Shown here one piece after another: positions 9,417 through 17,842 of a stretch of DNA of 64,000 nt (its first letter is position 1; every line of letters starts with the position of its first letter). The stretch is from Nocardia niigatensis NBRC 100131 (GTDB lineage Bacteria > Actinomycetota > Actinomycetes > Mycobacteriales > Mycobacteriaceae). The stretch lies in assembly GCF_000308655.1 (NCBI RefSeq), contig NZ_BAGC01000035.1, positions 62,001 through 126,000 of the forward strand, in the 5' to 3' direction. Both the position numbers and the translations under genes were made by a program. The notes under the pieces are model-generated. The model did no database searches. It was not told where the DNA came from and saw only the letters and a list, made by a program, of their open reading frames with translations.

Positions 9417-10004
9417 TCAGATGCCGGCCGGAACATTCTTGGCGCGGTTCTTGACCTGGAACGCCGAGACCACCTCGAAGACGCCGATGGCGATCAGCCA
9501 GCACCCGACCACCACGACCAGCGCGGTGATCGACCGGAACGGCTCCACGATCAGCAGACCACCACCGACGATGAGCAGCACGCCGAACAGGATCTGCCAG
9601 CCCCGGCCCGGAACCGCCGAATCGGACAGCGCGGCCACCAGCACCGCGGTGCCGCGGAAGATCCAGGTGATGCCGATCCACAGCGCCAGCAGGCCGATGG
9701 CCTGGAACTCATTGCGGAAGCAGAAGAAACCCAGAATGAACGACAGGATGGCGGTAATGAAGGACAGCACCCGCATCCAGGCGCTGACGTGCAGACCGAA
9801 GGCCGCGATCAGCTGGAAAACGCCGGACACGAGCAGGTAGATGCCGAACAGGACACCGGCGACGACCAGGGTGGGTCCAGGCCACACGAGCACCAGGATG
9901 CCCAGCACCACCGAGAGAAGACCGGTGACCAGGATCGACTGCCACGCACTGCGGGCCAGTGCATGGACCGGCCCTTCATAAACTCCCTCTTTGCTGGTTG
10001 TCAT
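9417..10004 (-). CDS. HdeD-family (DUF308) membrane protein
   Basis: The protein has 195 residues with six predicted membrane helices arranged as repeated hairpins. Typical family segments are visible, such as SVVLGILVLVWPGPTLVVAGVLFG and its later counterpart GVLLIVGGGLLIVEP (each given in part). HdeD proteins are small inner-membrane proteins linked to acid resistance in enterobacteria; their actinobacterial role is unknown. It is convergent with the cbb operon and shares its terminator. Confidence 0.85.
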   Translation of the reverse strand: MTTSKEGVYEGPVHALARSAWQSILVTGLLSVVLGILVLVWPGPTLVVAGVLFGIYLLVSGVFQLIAAFGLHVSAWMRVLSFITAILSFILGFFCFRNEFQAIGLLALWIGITWIFRGTAVLVAALSDSAVPGRGWQILFGVLLIVGGGLLIVEPFRSITALVVVVGCWLIAIGVFEVVSAFQVKNRAKNVPAGI

Positions 10005-10075
10005 GTTCAGCAGAATATGACCAGATAGGGCGATTTGCGTTCAATTAGCTAAGTGTTGCGCGGCTGTGACATGCC

Positions 10076-10819
10076 TCATTCATCATCGGTGTTCAGCCGG
10101 ACGTTCTGCTCGGCGCTCGATCGCAGCGTGCGCCGCACCCAGCGGATGTCGGCCCGCCAGGTGTATCCGGCGACCAGCAGCGAACCGGCAACCGCCGCAT
10201 TGAGCATCGAGGAACCGTTGACGACCAGCGACACCAGGCCACCGATGAGCGCGCCCAGTCCGAACGAAAAGTATTGCGTCGCATAGCCGAGCCAGTCGCG
10301 GACACCACCGCCGCCGAAGATGTGCCGTTCCACACCCTGCGCGAGTTTCACCATGGTGCCGGTGACGTAACTGACCGGGACGGACACCTCGCCGTTCTTG
10401 ACGAACGAGGTGTTCAGCGCGCCCATGCCGAACGCCACGAACAGGATCGGGAACAGGCCGATCCCGCGCTCGTCCAGTACGACGTCCAGGATGGCCGCGA
10501 GCGCCAAGGCGAGGGTGGTGAGCACGGTCGCGCCGTGCGGATGATTGGTCCACCAGTAGCGGCGGCAGATCGAGGCGATGAAGACGCCGGCCATGAACGC
10601 GGCGAGGATCGAGGCCGCGCCCACGGCCAGGGTGTGGTCGCCGGCGAAGTTGCCGATGATGGCGCGTTCGGTGTTGCCGGTCATGAAGGTGACGAAATAG
10701 CCCTCGGAGTGGGCGTACGCGGCCGCGCCGATGAATCCCGCCAGCGCGGAGAGAACCGCGGACAGCCGCATCTCGAGTCCCCAGAAGGGCTCGTAGGGTC
10801 GCTTGCCGGTCGCAGTCAC
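10076..10819 (-). CDS. YoaK-family (DUF1275) membrane protein
   Basis: The protein has 247 residues with about six membrane helices. The family pattern is clear: an early small-residue-rich helix, then FVTFMTGNTERAIIG near residues 42-56, and later VSYVTGTMVKLAQG. DUF1275 proteins are widespread and uncharacterised; a transport role is assumed. It is encoded upstream of the HdeD-like gene on the same strand, 71 bases away, possibly in one transcript. Confidence 0.85.
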   Translation of the reverse strand: MTATGKRPYEPFWGLEMRLSAVLSALAGFIGAAAYAHSEGYFVTFMTGNTERAIIGNFAGDHTLAVGAASILAAFMAGVFIASICRRYWWTNHPHGATVLTTLALALAAILDVVLDERGIGLFPILFVAFGMGALNTSFVKNGEVSVPVSYVTGTMVKLAQGVERHIFGGGGVRDWLGYATQYFSFGLGALIGGLVSLVVNGSSMLNAAVAGSLLVAGYTWRADIRWVRRTLRSSAEQNVRLNTDDE

Positions 10820-10956
10820 AGCAATAGGCTAGCAATCGAATCGCGGCCCGCCGGGGGCCGAAAACGACCCTGCTGACGGCGCGACCACAGTGCGGTACAG
10901 TGCATATGTTAACCGGAATTCGCTTCTGGATTGTCCAATGGGAACTAGGAGAAGTC

Positions 10957-12123
10957 ATGACCTCCGCCGTCATCGTCGATGCTGTACGCACCCCCTCCGG
11001 GAAGGGGAAAAGCGGTGGCGGCCTCTCGGAAGTGCATCCGGCGACGCTGCTCTCCGGCGTGTTGAGCAGCCTGGTCGAGCGCACCGGGATCGATCCCGCA
11101 CTGGTCGATGATGTGATCGGCGGTTGCGTAACGCAGGCCGGTGAGCAGGCGGGCAATATCTCCCGCACCGCGGTGCTGGCGGCCGGTTTCCCGGAAGCGG
11201 TGCCCGCCACGACGGTGGACCGGCAGTGCGGATCCTCGCAGCAGGCCGCGCACTTCGCGGCGCAGGGTGTGATGGCCGGCGCTTACGACATCGCCATCGC
11301 CTGCGGTGTCGAGTCCATGTCGCGGGCGCCGATGTTCTCCAACATCCAGGGCAAGGACCCCAACCGCGGGCCGATCGCGCACCGGTACCCGGACGGGCTT
11401 GTGCAGCAGGGCATTTCCGCCGAGGTGATCTCCGCACGCTGGAAGTTCGACCGGACCGCGCTCGACGAATTCGCGGCGCGCTCGCACCAATTGGCCGCCG
11501 CCACCGCGGCATCCGGGGGCTTCGACAACGAACTGGTCCCGGCGGGATCGATCAGCGCAGACGAGACCATCCGTCCCAGCACCACCGTCGAGGGCCTGGC
11601 CGGGCTGAAGCCCGCCTTCGTCGACGCCGAATTCAAGGCGCGGTTCCCGGAGATCGAGTGGTCCATCACCCCCGGCAACTCGTCGCCCCTGACCGACGGC
11701 GCGTCGGCGGCTCTCATCATGAGCGAGGAGAAGGCCGCTCAGCTCGGCATGAAGCCGCGGGCCCGCTTCCACTCGTTCGCGGTCACCGGTGATGACCCGC
11801 TGCTCATGCTCACCGCTGTCATTCCCGCCACCCGCAAGGTGCTGGCGCGGGCGGGGCTGTCCATCAACGACATCGACGTCTACGAGGTGAACGAGGCGTT
11901 CGCGCCCGTGCCGCTGGTCTGGGCGCACGAACTCGGCGCGGACCCGGCCAAGCTCAACCCGCGTGGCGGCGCCATCGCCCTGGGTCACCCGCTCGGCGCC
12001 TCCGGCACCCGCATCCTCACCACCATGCTCAACCACCTCGAGCAGACCGGTGGCCACTACGGGCTGATGACCATGTGCGAGGCGGGCGGTCTGGCCAACG
12101 CCACCATCATCGAACGACTCTGA
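10957..12123 (+). CDS. Thiolase-family acetyl-CoA C-acyltransferase
   Basis: The protein has 388 residues. The acylated cysteine lies in TVDRQCGSSQQAAHF (C91), the catalytic histidine in GGAIALGHPLGASGTR, and the second cysteine in MTMCEAGGLANATIIE. These are the three thiolase signatures. It condenses or cleaves acyl-CoA with CoA; FadA-like beta-oxidation enzymes and biosynthetic acetoacetyl-CoA thiolases cannot be separated here. The ATG at 10957 has CTAGGAGAAG upstream. It stands alone between unrelated genes. Mycobacteriales have many paralogues, so a specific symbol is not justified. Confidence 0.92.
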   Translation: MTSAVIVDAVRTPSGKGKSGGGLSEVHPATLLSGVLSSLVERTGIDPALVDDVIGGCVTQAGEQAGNISRTAVLAAGFPEAVPATTVDRQCGSSQQAAHFAAQGVMAGAYDIAIACGVESMSRAPMFSNIQGKDPNRGPIAHRYPDGLVQQGISAEVISARWKFDRTALDEFAARSHQLAAATAASGGFDNELVPAGSISADETIRPSTTVEGLAGLKPAFVDAEFKARFPEIEWSITPGNSSPLTDGASAALIMSEEKAAQLGMKPRARFHSFAVTGDDPLLMLTAVIPATRKVLARAGLSINDIDVYEVNEAFAPVPLVWAHELGADPAKLNPRGGAIALGHPLGASGTRILTTMLNHLEQTGGHYGLMTMCEAGGLANATIIERL

Positions 12124-12370
12124 CCGCTGGGATTCGAATCGGTGACCGACACCCGTCGTCGCCCACGCGAACTGCGGTGAGGCACGGCGGGCGTCGGTAC
12201 GACCGTTCACCTCGGTGGCGGTCTGCCGCGCGTCGGCGAGTATCGGATGACCCCGGCAGGTGTGGCGCCGGAAGGGCGGTGGCACATCGGAGATGGCCGA
12301 TCGTGTCGGGGGTCGGCCTTAGGCTGAGGCCGGCGTACGGCTGGCGTGCGGACCGGGTGTGGGAGGCGCT

Positions 12371-13480
12371 GTGCGGGTTTCGTGGGATCAGGTGTTCGGC
12401 TGGCGGGTACGGCGGCAGTTCGTTGATCCGCGGACGAAGGGTGATGCCGTCGCGGTGGTCGAGCGGCTGTGCGGGGTGCAGGCGCAGGTGACATCGGCGG
12501 CGGAAACCGCTGTGGCGCTGCGGCGTTCGGCCGGCAAGCCCGGTGCGGTCGTGCAGGCGCTGGAGGAGGGCGCGCTGCTGAAGACCTGGGCCATGCGCGG
12601 CACGCTGCACGCATTGACCCCGGAGCAGGGGGCTGCGGCGCTGTCGCTCATGGCCGCGGCGCGCACGTGGGAGAAGCCCGCGTGGACCAAGGCTTCCGGG
12701 GCGACACCGGAGGATGTGGCGGCACTGGTCAAGGCGGTCGGCGACATCCTCGACGGACGCGTGCTGACGCGCGGCGAACTGGTCGCGGAGCTGATCGCCG
12801 AGTCCCGGTTCCGGCCGCTGGAGCAACATCTGCGTTCCGGCTGGGGTTCGATCCTGAAACCCCTGGCCTGGCAGGGCGCCCTGTGCCACGGACCGTCCCG
12901 CGGCACCTCGGTCACCTTCACGAACCCCGCGCACATCATTCCCGGCTGGGCCGGCATCCCCGCCCCGGATGTCGCCGCGCCCGCCATCATCCGCGCCTAC
13001 CTCGGCGCCTACGGCCCGGCCACGCCGGAAATCTTCAATACCTGGCTGACCCGCGGCTTCCTGAGCAAACCGACTGTGCGCCGCTGGTTTTCGGAACTGG
13101 GCGACGAGCTGACCGAGATCGACGTCGAAGGCCGCCCCGGCTACTTCCTCACCGAGCACCTGGACGAACTCACCCGGACCGAACCAACATCCGCCGTCCA
13201 CCTCCTCGGCCAATTCGACCAGTACGTCCTGGGACCCGGCACCGGCGACACCATCCTGCTCCCCGGCGACCATCGCGCCAAGGTCAGCCGCACCGCCGGC
13301 TGGATCTCCCCACTGGTCCTGACCGGCGGCCGAATCACCGGAACCTGGGACCTCGACAAGGGCGACCTCACCGTCTCCATGTTCGACAACGTCCCCGTCC
13401 CCACACCCCAGATCACCGCCGAACTACCCCGCATCACCAGGGCCACCGGCCAGCCGGCGACCAAAGTCCGCCCGGTCTGA
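12371..13480 (+). CDS. Winged helix DNA-binding domain-containing protein (HTH_42 type)
   Basis: The protein has 369 residues and belongs to the large actinobacterial family annotated as winged helix DNA-binding domain-containing proteins. Typical segments are RLCGVQAQVTSAAETAVALR, the LLKTWAMRGTLHALTPEQ motif near residue 70, and a C-terminal beta-rich part ending in a lysine/arginine tail. Family relatives include the YcaQ/AlkX DNA glycosylases, so a DNA-repair role is possible but unproven. GTG 12371 was chosen because GGGAGG lies 4-9 bases upstream; GTG 12359 is the alternative. The 247 bases upstream hold no other gene. Confidence 0.8.
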   Translation: MRVSWDQVFGWRVRRQFVDPRTKGDAVAVVERLCGVQAQVTSAAETAVALRRSAGKPGAVVQALEEGALLKTWAMRGTLHALTPEQGAAALSLMAAARTWEKPAWTKASGATPEDVAALVKAVGDILDGRVLTRGELVAELIAESRFRPLEQHLRSGWGSILKPLAWQGALCHGPSRGTSVTFTNPAHIIPGWAGIPAPDVAAPAIIRAYLGAYGPATPEIFNTWLTRGFLSKPTVRRWFSELGDELTEIDVEGRPGYFLTEHLDELTRTEPTSAVHLLGQFDQYVLGPGTGDTILLPGDHRAKVSRTAGWISPLVLTGGRITGTWDLDKGDLTVSMFDNVPVPTPQITAELPRITRATGQPATKVRPV

Positions 13481-13498
13481 CACAAGTCGCCACCTGGC

Positions 13499-13732
13499 TC
13501 ATTTCGTCGAAGTGCGCCTCCACAGCGCCCTCCCGCTGCCGTTCGGAAACCAGCCCAGCAGCCAGAACACCGCGGTGGCGACCAAACTCGCCTGCGCGAG
13601 GTACTTCGTCCACGGTTCGACGTGATCGAAGTTGACGATGAGGCTGACCAGGCTGGCGAGGCAGAACCCACCCGCCACAATCAATGCGACGACGAACTTC
13701 CAGTTCCACCGCGTCCGACGAACGTCCGACAT
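13499..13732 (-). CDS. Small two-helix membrane protein, unknown function
   Basis: The protein has 77 residues. After a basic N-terminus (MSDVRRTRWNWK) there are two hydrophobic segments (about 13-33 and 41-60), then a basic tail. It is convergent with the winged-helix gene 18 bases away. No family was recognised. Composition and topology look like a genuine small membrane protein. Confidence 0.55.
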   Translation of the reverse strand: MSDVRRTRWNWKFVVALIVAGGFCLASLVSLIVNFDHVEPWTKYLAQASLVATAVFWLLGWFPNGSGRALWRRTSTK

Positions 13733-13755
13733 CCCGAGATCCCCCCGAATCTACT

Positions 13756-14001
13756 GTGCGCGAGCCCATTCGACTCGCCCGAGACATTGAATTCTATGCC
13801 TCCGAGCCACCCGGCACCGTTGTGTTTCACACCACCGCTCGGAGGTACCGCAGATCGTCAGCGAAGAGTGGTGACTTCACGGTGGTCAAGGAACTTCCTG
13901 AACACGTGCAGATCGCGGGAGCTATCGCGGGCCATGCGAAATACGACGACACCACGCAGTGGCCCGACAGGGTTCACGCCTTGGTACGGGAGCACTGCTG
14001 A
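13756..14001 (+). CDS. Hypothetical protein or gene fragment
   Basis: An 81-residue frame begins with GTG and ends at TGA 14001. The second half (GDFTVVKELPEHVQIAGAI, AKYDDTTQWPDRVHALVREHC) reads like real protein. The first half has lower codon-position GC and no ribosome site. It may be the tail of a broken gene; I do not recognise the family. Confidence 0.3.
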   Translation: MREPIRLARDIEFYASEPPGTVVFHTTARRYRRSSAKSGDFTVVKELPEHVQIAGAIAGHAKYDDTTQWPDRVHALVREHC

Positions 14002-14035
14002 TGTGATTCAGCCCCGTCGCTGACGGACTTCTACC

Positions 14036-14512
14036 TCAGTCCCGGCTGGGCAGCAGGGACGGGTCGTGGGCGCCTGGGCCGAGCTGGGGGCGTAGGTCCT
14101 TGACCGTGAGGTGGTCGCCGCATTCCGAGCAAACGGGCTGGACGGTCATGATGTGGCCGCAGGATTTGTGGACGGATTCGATCGGGGGACCGTCGGGGGC
14201 GGCCCATTCGTCGCCCCATTGGCGCATGGCGGCCAGGATCGTCCAGAGGGAGCGGCCCTTGTCGGTGAGCAGGTAGTCGTAGCGGACTGGGTTTTCCTGG
14301 TAGGGGGTCTTCTCCAGAATGCCCTGGGCGACAAGGTGTTCCAGGCGCTGGGTCAGGACATTGCGGGCGATGCCGAGACGGGAGCGGAAGTCGTCGAAGC
14401 GGGTGATGCCGAAGAGGGCGTCCCGAACGATGAGCAGGGTCCACCATTCGCCCACCACCTCCAGGCACTGGGCGATGGAGCAGTTCATGTCCTCGAAGCT
14501 GGTTCGACGCAT
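14036..14512 (-). CDS. HxlR-family transcriptional regulator
   Basis: The protein has 158 residues. The HxlR signature is complete: CSIAQCLEVVGEWWTLLIVRDA near the N-terminus, then GITRFDDFRSRLGIARNVLTQRL and a wing with RYDYLLTDKG. The C-terminal 50 residues add a cysteine-rich knuckle (SCGHIMTVQPVCSECGDHL) that could bind zinc. It is divergent from a DHA2 exporter it very likely represses. Two near-identical direct repeats lie in the shared 100-base promoter region. Confidence 0.88.
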   Translation of the reverse strand: MRRTSFEDMNCSIAQCLEVVGEWWTLLIVRDALFGITRFDDFRSRLGIARNVLTQRLEHLVAQGILEKTPYQENPVRYDYLLTDKGRSLWTILAAMRQWGDEWAAPDGPPIESVHKSCGHIMTVQPVCSECGDHLTVKDLRPQLGPGAHDPSLLPSRD

Positions 14513-14534
14513 GACTCCAGCATAGTCGGTTGCT

Positions 14535-14582
14535 TGAAGAGACTCACTCGCCTATCGTCCGTCTTATGAAGAAACTCACTCG
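14535..14582. promoter_or_regulatory. Direct-repeat operator pair in the HxlR/DHA2 divergent promoter
   Basis: TGAAGAGACTCACTCG (14535-14550) and TGAAGAAACTCACTCG (14567-14582) match at 15 of 16 bases. Their starts are 32 bases apart, about three helical turns, so a regulator could bind both on one face. They lie between the divergent hxlR-like and exporter genes. Confidence 0.6.
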
Positions 14583-14612
14583 GGCCGGTGGCCGGACGCA
14601 GGGGAGAGCGCG

Positions 14613-16016
14613 ATGAATACGGTTGTTGTGCAGCAGGAACGGCGGGCCGTCGATCCGCGGGTGGTGCTCGGGATCGTCGCGGTGGCGGTATTGCTGTCGA
14701 GCCTGGACCTGTTCATCGTCAATGTGGCGCTGCCACGGATCGCGGTCGACTTCTCGGGGGCCCGGATCGCGGGGCTGTCGTGGGTGCTGAACGCGTATTC
14801 GATCGTGTTCGCCGCGCTGCTGGTACCCGCCGGGCGACTCGGTGACCGGAACGGGAACAAGACCACATTCCTGATCGGGCTGGGTGTGTTCGTGCTCGGA
14901 TCGGCGCTGTGCGCGGTGGCGTGGAACACCGGTGCGCTGGTGACCTTCCGCGTCCTGCAGGCGGCGGGCGCGGCTCTGCTGACACCGTCCTCGCTCGGTC
15001 TGCTGCTGGCCGCGACACCGGCCGAGCGGCGCGCGACCGCAGTACGGCTGTGGGTGGCGTTCGGAGGTCTGGGCGCGGCGCTTGGACCGGTGATCGGCGG
15101 CCTGCTGGTCGAACTGCACTGGCGCTGGGTATTTCTGGTGAATGTGCCGCTGGGGATCATCGCACTGATCCTGGGCATGCGGCTGCTGCCGCGGCCGTCG
15201 GGTACCGGCGGATCGATGCCGGACGGGGCCGGTGCGCTCATGCTGATCGGGTCGGTGGCATCGCTCATCCTGGCCGTGGTCAAGGGCGAGGATTGGGGTT
15301 GGGGATCGGCCGGTGTGGTCGGCGCCTTCGCCGCGACTGTCGTGTTCGCGGTGGCGTTCGTGGTCTCGTCGCGTCGCCATCACAGTCCGGTCGTCGATCC
15401 GGGATTGCTGCGGGTACCGAATTTCGCGCTCATGCTCGGCAATTCGCTGCTGTTCAATATCGCGTTCGCGGGCATGCTGCTGTCGGCGGTGCTCTGGATG
15501 CAGAACGTGTGGGGCTGGTCGGCCTTGAAGACCGGTCTCGGGATCGCGCCCGGGCCGCTGATCGTGCCGCTGGTGGCGATCTCGGCGGGACGGCTGATCG
15601 CCCGGATAGGTGTCGGTCCGGTGCTCGCGCTGGGCGGAGTGTCGTTCGCGGCCGGAATCGTGTGGTGGGCACAGGCGATCACACTGCCGCCGAACTATCC
15701 CGCCGGCCTGCTCGGCGGCATGCTGATCACCGGTCTCGGCGTCGGCCTGACCATGCCGACCAGTGTCGCGGCGGGCACCGCGGGGCTGCCGCCCCAGCAG
15801 TTCGCGACCGGGTCGGCAGTGCTGAGTATGGCGCGGCAACTCGGAATGGCCGTCGGCGTGGCCGTTCTGGTGGCGGTGCTGGGTACACCCGGCGGTGCGG
15901 AGGCGACTCTCGATGCCTTCCGGCACGGCTGGTACGTGATCGCCGGCGCTTCGGTGGCAGCGGGTGTGCTGGGCCTGGCTGCGCGAATGCCGAAGGCCGC
16001 ACCGGTATCCGGGTAG
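14613..16016 (+). CDS. MFS transporter, DHA2 drug:proton antiporter type
   Basis: The protein has 467 residues with 14 predicted membrane segments. The first helix contains LSSLDLFIVNVALPRI, motif A reads GRLGDRNGNKT, and motif C-like AALGPVIGGLL follows in helix 5. These define the DHA2 (EmrB/QacA) family of exporters. GGAGAGCGCG precedes the ATG. Divergent transcription with an HxlR regulator suggests induction by its substrate, probably a quinone, aldehyde or drug-like molecule. Confidence 0.92.
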   Translation: MNTVVVQQERRAVDPRVVLGIVAVAVLLSSLDLFIVNVALPRIAVDFSGARIAGLSWVLNAYSIVFAALLVPAGRLGDRNGNKTTFLIGLGVFVLGSALCAVAWNTGALVTFRVLQAAGAALLTPSSLGLLLAATPAERRATAVRLWVAFGGLGAALGPVIGGLLVELHWRWVFLVNVPLGIIALILGMRLLPRPSGTGGSMPDGAGALMLIGSVASLILAVVKGEDWGWGSAGVVGAFAATVVFAVAFVVSSRRHHSPVVDPGLLRVPNFALMLGNSLLFNIAFAGMLLSAVLWMQNVWGWSALKTGLGIAPGPLIVPLVAISAGRLIARIGVGPVLALGGVSFAAGIVWWAQAITLPPNYPAGLLGGMLITGLGVGLTMPTSVAAGTAGLPPQQFATGSAVLSMARQLGMAVGVAVLVAVLGTPGGAEATLDAFRHGWYVIAGASVAAGVLGLAARMPKAAPVSG

Positions 16017-16082
16017 ATCCTCAGAAACGGTCTCAGGGGTTGTCCGGATGTCGCTGACCGCGGCCGACCCTACCGTCGAGAT

Positions 16083-16655
16083 ATGCGAATCCGACTGACG
16101 GTGACGGTGCTGGCGGCCGCGGGATGCGGAACCGTGACAACCTCTGCGCCGCAACCGGTCTCGACCACCCGGATGATGGTGTCACCCGACCGGGTAGAGC
16201 GGATTCGCGACGACATCGACGGGCTGGCGCGGGCCAGGACCACCGGCGTGATCGCGACCCTCACCGAGAACGGGCAGGCCGTCACCCTCACCGCCGGGGT
16301 CGGGGACCGCAGCAGCCGGGGCCCCGATTCCCATGGCCCCGCCACAGCAGGTACGGGTCGGGAGCATCTCCAAAACCTCTGCGGCGGCGATCATCATGCA
16401 ACTGGCATCGAAGGGGTGCGGCTCGACGAACCCGTCGACGCCTATCTGCCCGGGCTGCTGTACTGCAATGGCATGGACGGACGCACGATCACCGTGCGGC
16501 ACATCCTGCAACACCGCAGCGGACTACCGGAAATGTCCGATGACCCCGGCCTCGACGAGGTGCGCGCCGCGGCCGGCGGCCGCACCTTCACTCCTGCCGA
16601 GGAGGTCGCGATCGCGCTGCGCCGTTCAGTCGGATGGATAACCCACTGTCACTGA
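16083..16655 (+). pseudogene. Frameshifted, truncated serine hydrolase (class C beta-lactamase/D,D-peptidase family)
   Basis: The N-terminus MRIRLTVTVLAAAGCGTV looks like a lipoprotein signal with lipobox LAAAGC. The frame reads correctly to about 16340. The catalytic segment VRVGSISKTSAAAIIMQLASKG (SxxK motif SISK) is in the +1-shifted frame at about 16345-16412. The original frame then resumes with VRLDEPVDAYLPGLL and TVRHILQHRSGLPEM. It ends at 16655 without the YxN or later motifs. Two frameshifts plus loss of over half the domain mark it as a pseudogene of a beta-lactamase-type lipoprotein. Confidence 0.75.
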
Positions 16656-16665
16656 GGGGTTCGGG

Positions 16666-17193
16666 TCAGTGGGGGTGGAGTTCGGCGGCCAGTTGGAGGA
16701 GTTCGGGGAGGTGGGGGCCGTCGGTGGCGGCGTGGTGGAGGGCCTCCGAGAGGGAGAAGGGGCGGACTTCGAGGATTTGCTCGGCGTCGGCGGGGTTGGT
16801 GGGGTGGGCGGTGAGGGTGACGTCGGCGGTGGACCAGAGCCATGCCTTGTGGGGGTGGGGTTGCCAGGGGCGGTAGGGGGTGGGGCGGTCGGTGGTGGCG
16901 TAGTGGGCGCCGATGTGGTGGAGGGGGCCGGTCAGTTCGGCACCGGCTTCTTCGGCGAGTTCGCGGATTACGCAGGACTCGATGGATTCTCCGGCTTCGC
17001 GGGTGCCGCCGGGAATGATCCAGCGGTCGCGGTCGTCACGGCAGAGGACGATGTGGTCGCCGACGAAACAGATGACGTGGATGTTGGTGACGAGGTGGTC
17101 GGGCGGGAGGTCGGTGGAGAACTGGACGTCCAGGCCGCCCCACTCCCAGCGGGCGGGCGTGTGCAGGAGGGGGTAGCGGTCGGCGAGCGTCAT
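16666..17193 (-). CDS. NUDIX hydrolase
   Basis: The protein has 175 residues. The NUDIX box is complete: GGTREAGESIESCVIREL followed by AEEAGA, about residues 63-86, fitting Gx5Ex7REUxEExGU. It hydrolyses a nucleoside-diphosphate-linked substrate, which cannot be deduced. A 46-codon frame upstream ends in a TGA overlapping this ATG, suggesting translational coupling. It is convergent with the degraded serine hydrolase. Confidence 0.88.
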   Translation of the reverse strand: MTLADRYPLLHTPARWEWGGLDVQFSTDLPPDHLVTNIHVICFVGDHIVLCRDDRDRWIIPGGTREAGESIESCVIRELAEEAGAELTGPLHHIGAHYATTDRPTPYRPWQPHPHKAWLWSTADVTLTAHPTNPADAEQILEVRPFSLSEALHHAATDGPHLPELLQLAAELHPH

Positions 17194-17330
17194 GGTTCGA
17201 CGGTACCGAGGGCGCGGCGCCGGTGCTGGGGGCCGTATGTGATTGTGCGGAGCCGGAATTCGATGGGACCGTAGCGATGGTGGCGGATATGGCGGCGTGC
17301 CGGGGCCAGTTGGGCGAGATAGACCGCCAT
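17190..17330 (-). CDS. Possible 46-residue protein coupled to the NUDIX gene
   Basis: ATG 17330 opens a frame reading MAVYLAQLAPARRHIRHHRY, then GPIEFRLRTITYGPQHRRR. Its TGA overlaps the NUDIX ATG by the usual ATGA arrangement. GGAGGG lies directly before the start, rather too close. The basic composition could also mean the tail of a longer lost gene. No family recognised. Confidence 0.3.
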   Translation of the reverse strand: MAVYLAQLAPARRHIRHHRYGPIEFRLRTITYGPQHRRRALGTVEP

Positions 17331-17389
17331 CCCTCCACAGAGTGACGACCCACCCGACCTTCTAGAACTGGTTTCAGTATTGTTCCCCC

Positions 17390-17842
17390 ATGGCCTTCGT
17401 CATCGACAGAACCGTGGAGATCGACGCGCCCGCCGAACTGGTTTGGCAGGTGCTCACCGACGTGGACAAGTACGGGGAGTGGAATCCCTTCTGCCTGGAG
17501 TGCAAGACCACCCTCGAACCGGGGTCACCGATCGACATGAAGGTGCGACTGGTCGGGCCGAAGCCCAAGCAGCAGCGCGAATTCATCCATTCCCACACAC
17601 CGGGCAAGGAATTCAGCTACCGCATGAAACCCGCGCCGCTGGGCCTGCTCAGCAGCGAGCGCTCGCATACCCTGACCTCGCTCGAGGACGGCCGCACCCG
17701 CTATGTCTCCCACTTCCAGCTCAACGGCCCGCTGGCCCCGGTGGTCTCCGGCCTGCTGGGCGGCGCGCTGACCACCGGATTCGAGGGTATGACCGATGCC
17801 GTCAAGACGCGGGCCGAGGCCCTGAAAGCCGCGCGCGACTAG
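17390..17842 (+). CDS. SRPBCC-family protein (polyketide cyclase/START-like fold)
   Basis: The protein has 150 residues. The N-terminus FVIDRTVEIDAPAELVWQVL and TDVDKYGEWNPF are the classic SRPBCC opening, and a long C-terminal helix (GFEGMTDAVKTRAEALKAA) closes the fold. These proteins bind hydrophobic ligands in a deep pocket; no substrate is implied. Its TAG stop (17840-17842) is formed at the left junction of the neighbouring insertion sequence. Without the element the codon would be TAA at the same position, so the protein is unaltered. Confidence 0.85.
   Translation: MAFVIDRTVEIDAPAELVWQVLTDVDKYGEWNPFCLECKTTLEPGSPIDMKVRLVGPKPKQQREFIHSHTPGKEFSYRMKPAPLGLLSSERSHTLTSLEDGRTRYVSHFQLNGPLAPVVSGLLGGALTTGFEGMTDAVKTRAEALKAARD

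Noticed and set aside
12124..12370. tRNA-like string GATTCGAATC after the thiolase gene
   Set aside because: Resembles a T-loop but no acceptor stem or anticodon arm can be folded around it.
14544..16154. 536-codon minus-strand frame
   Set aside because: Antisense to the DHA2 exporter; strongly biased to Arg, Gln, His and Asp, the signature of a shadow frame.
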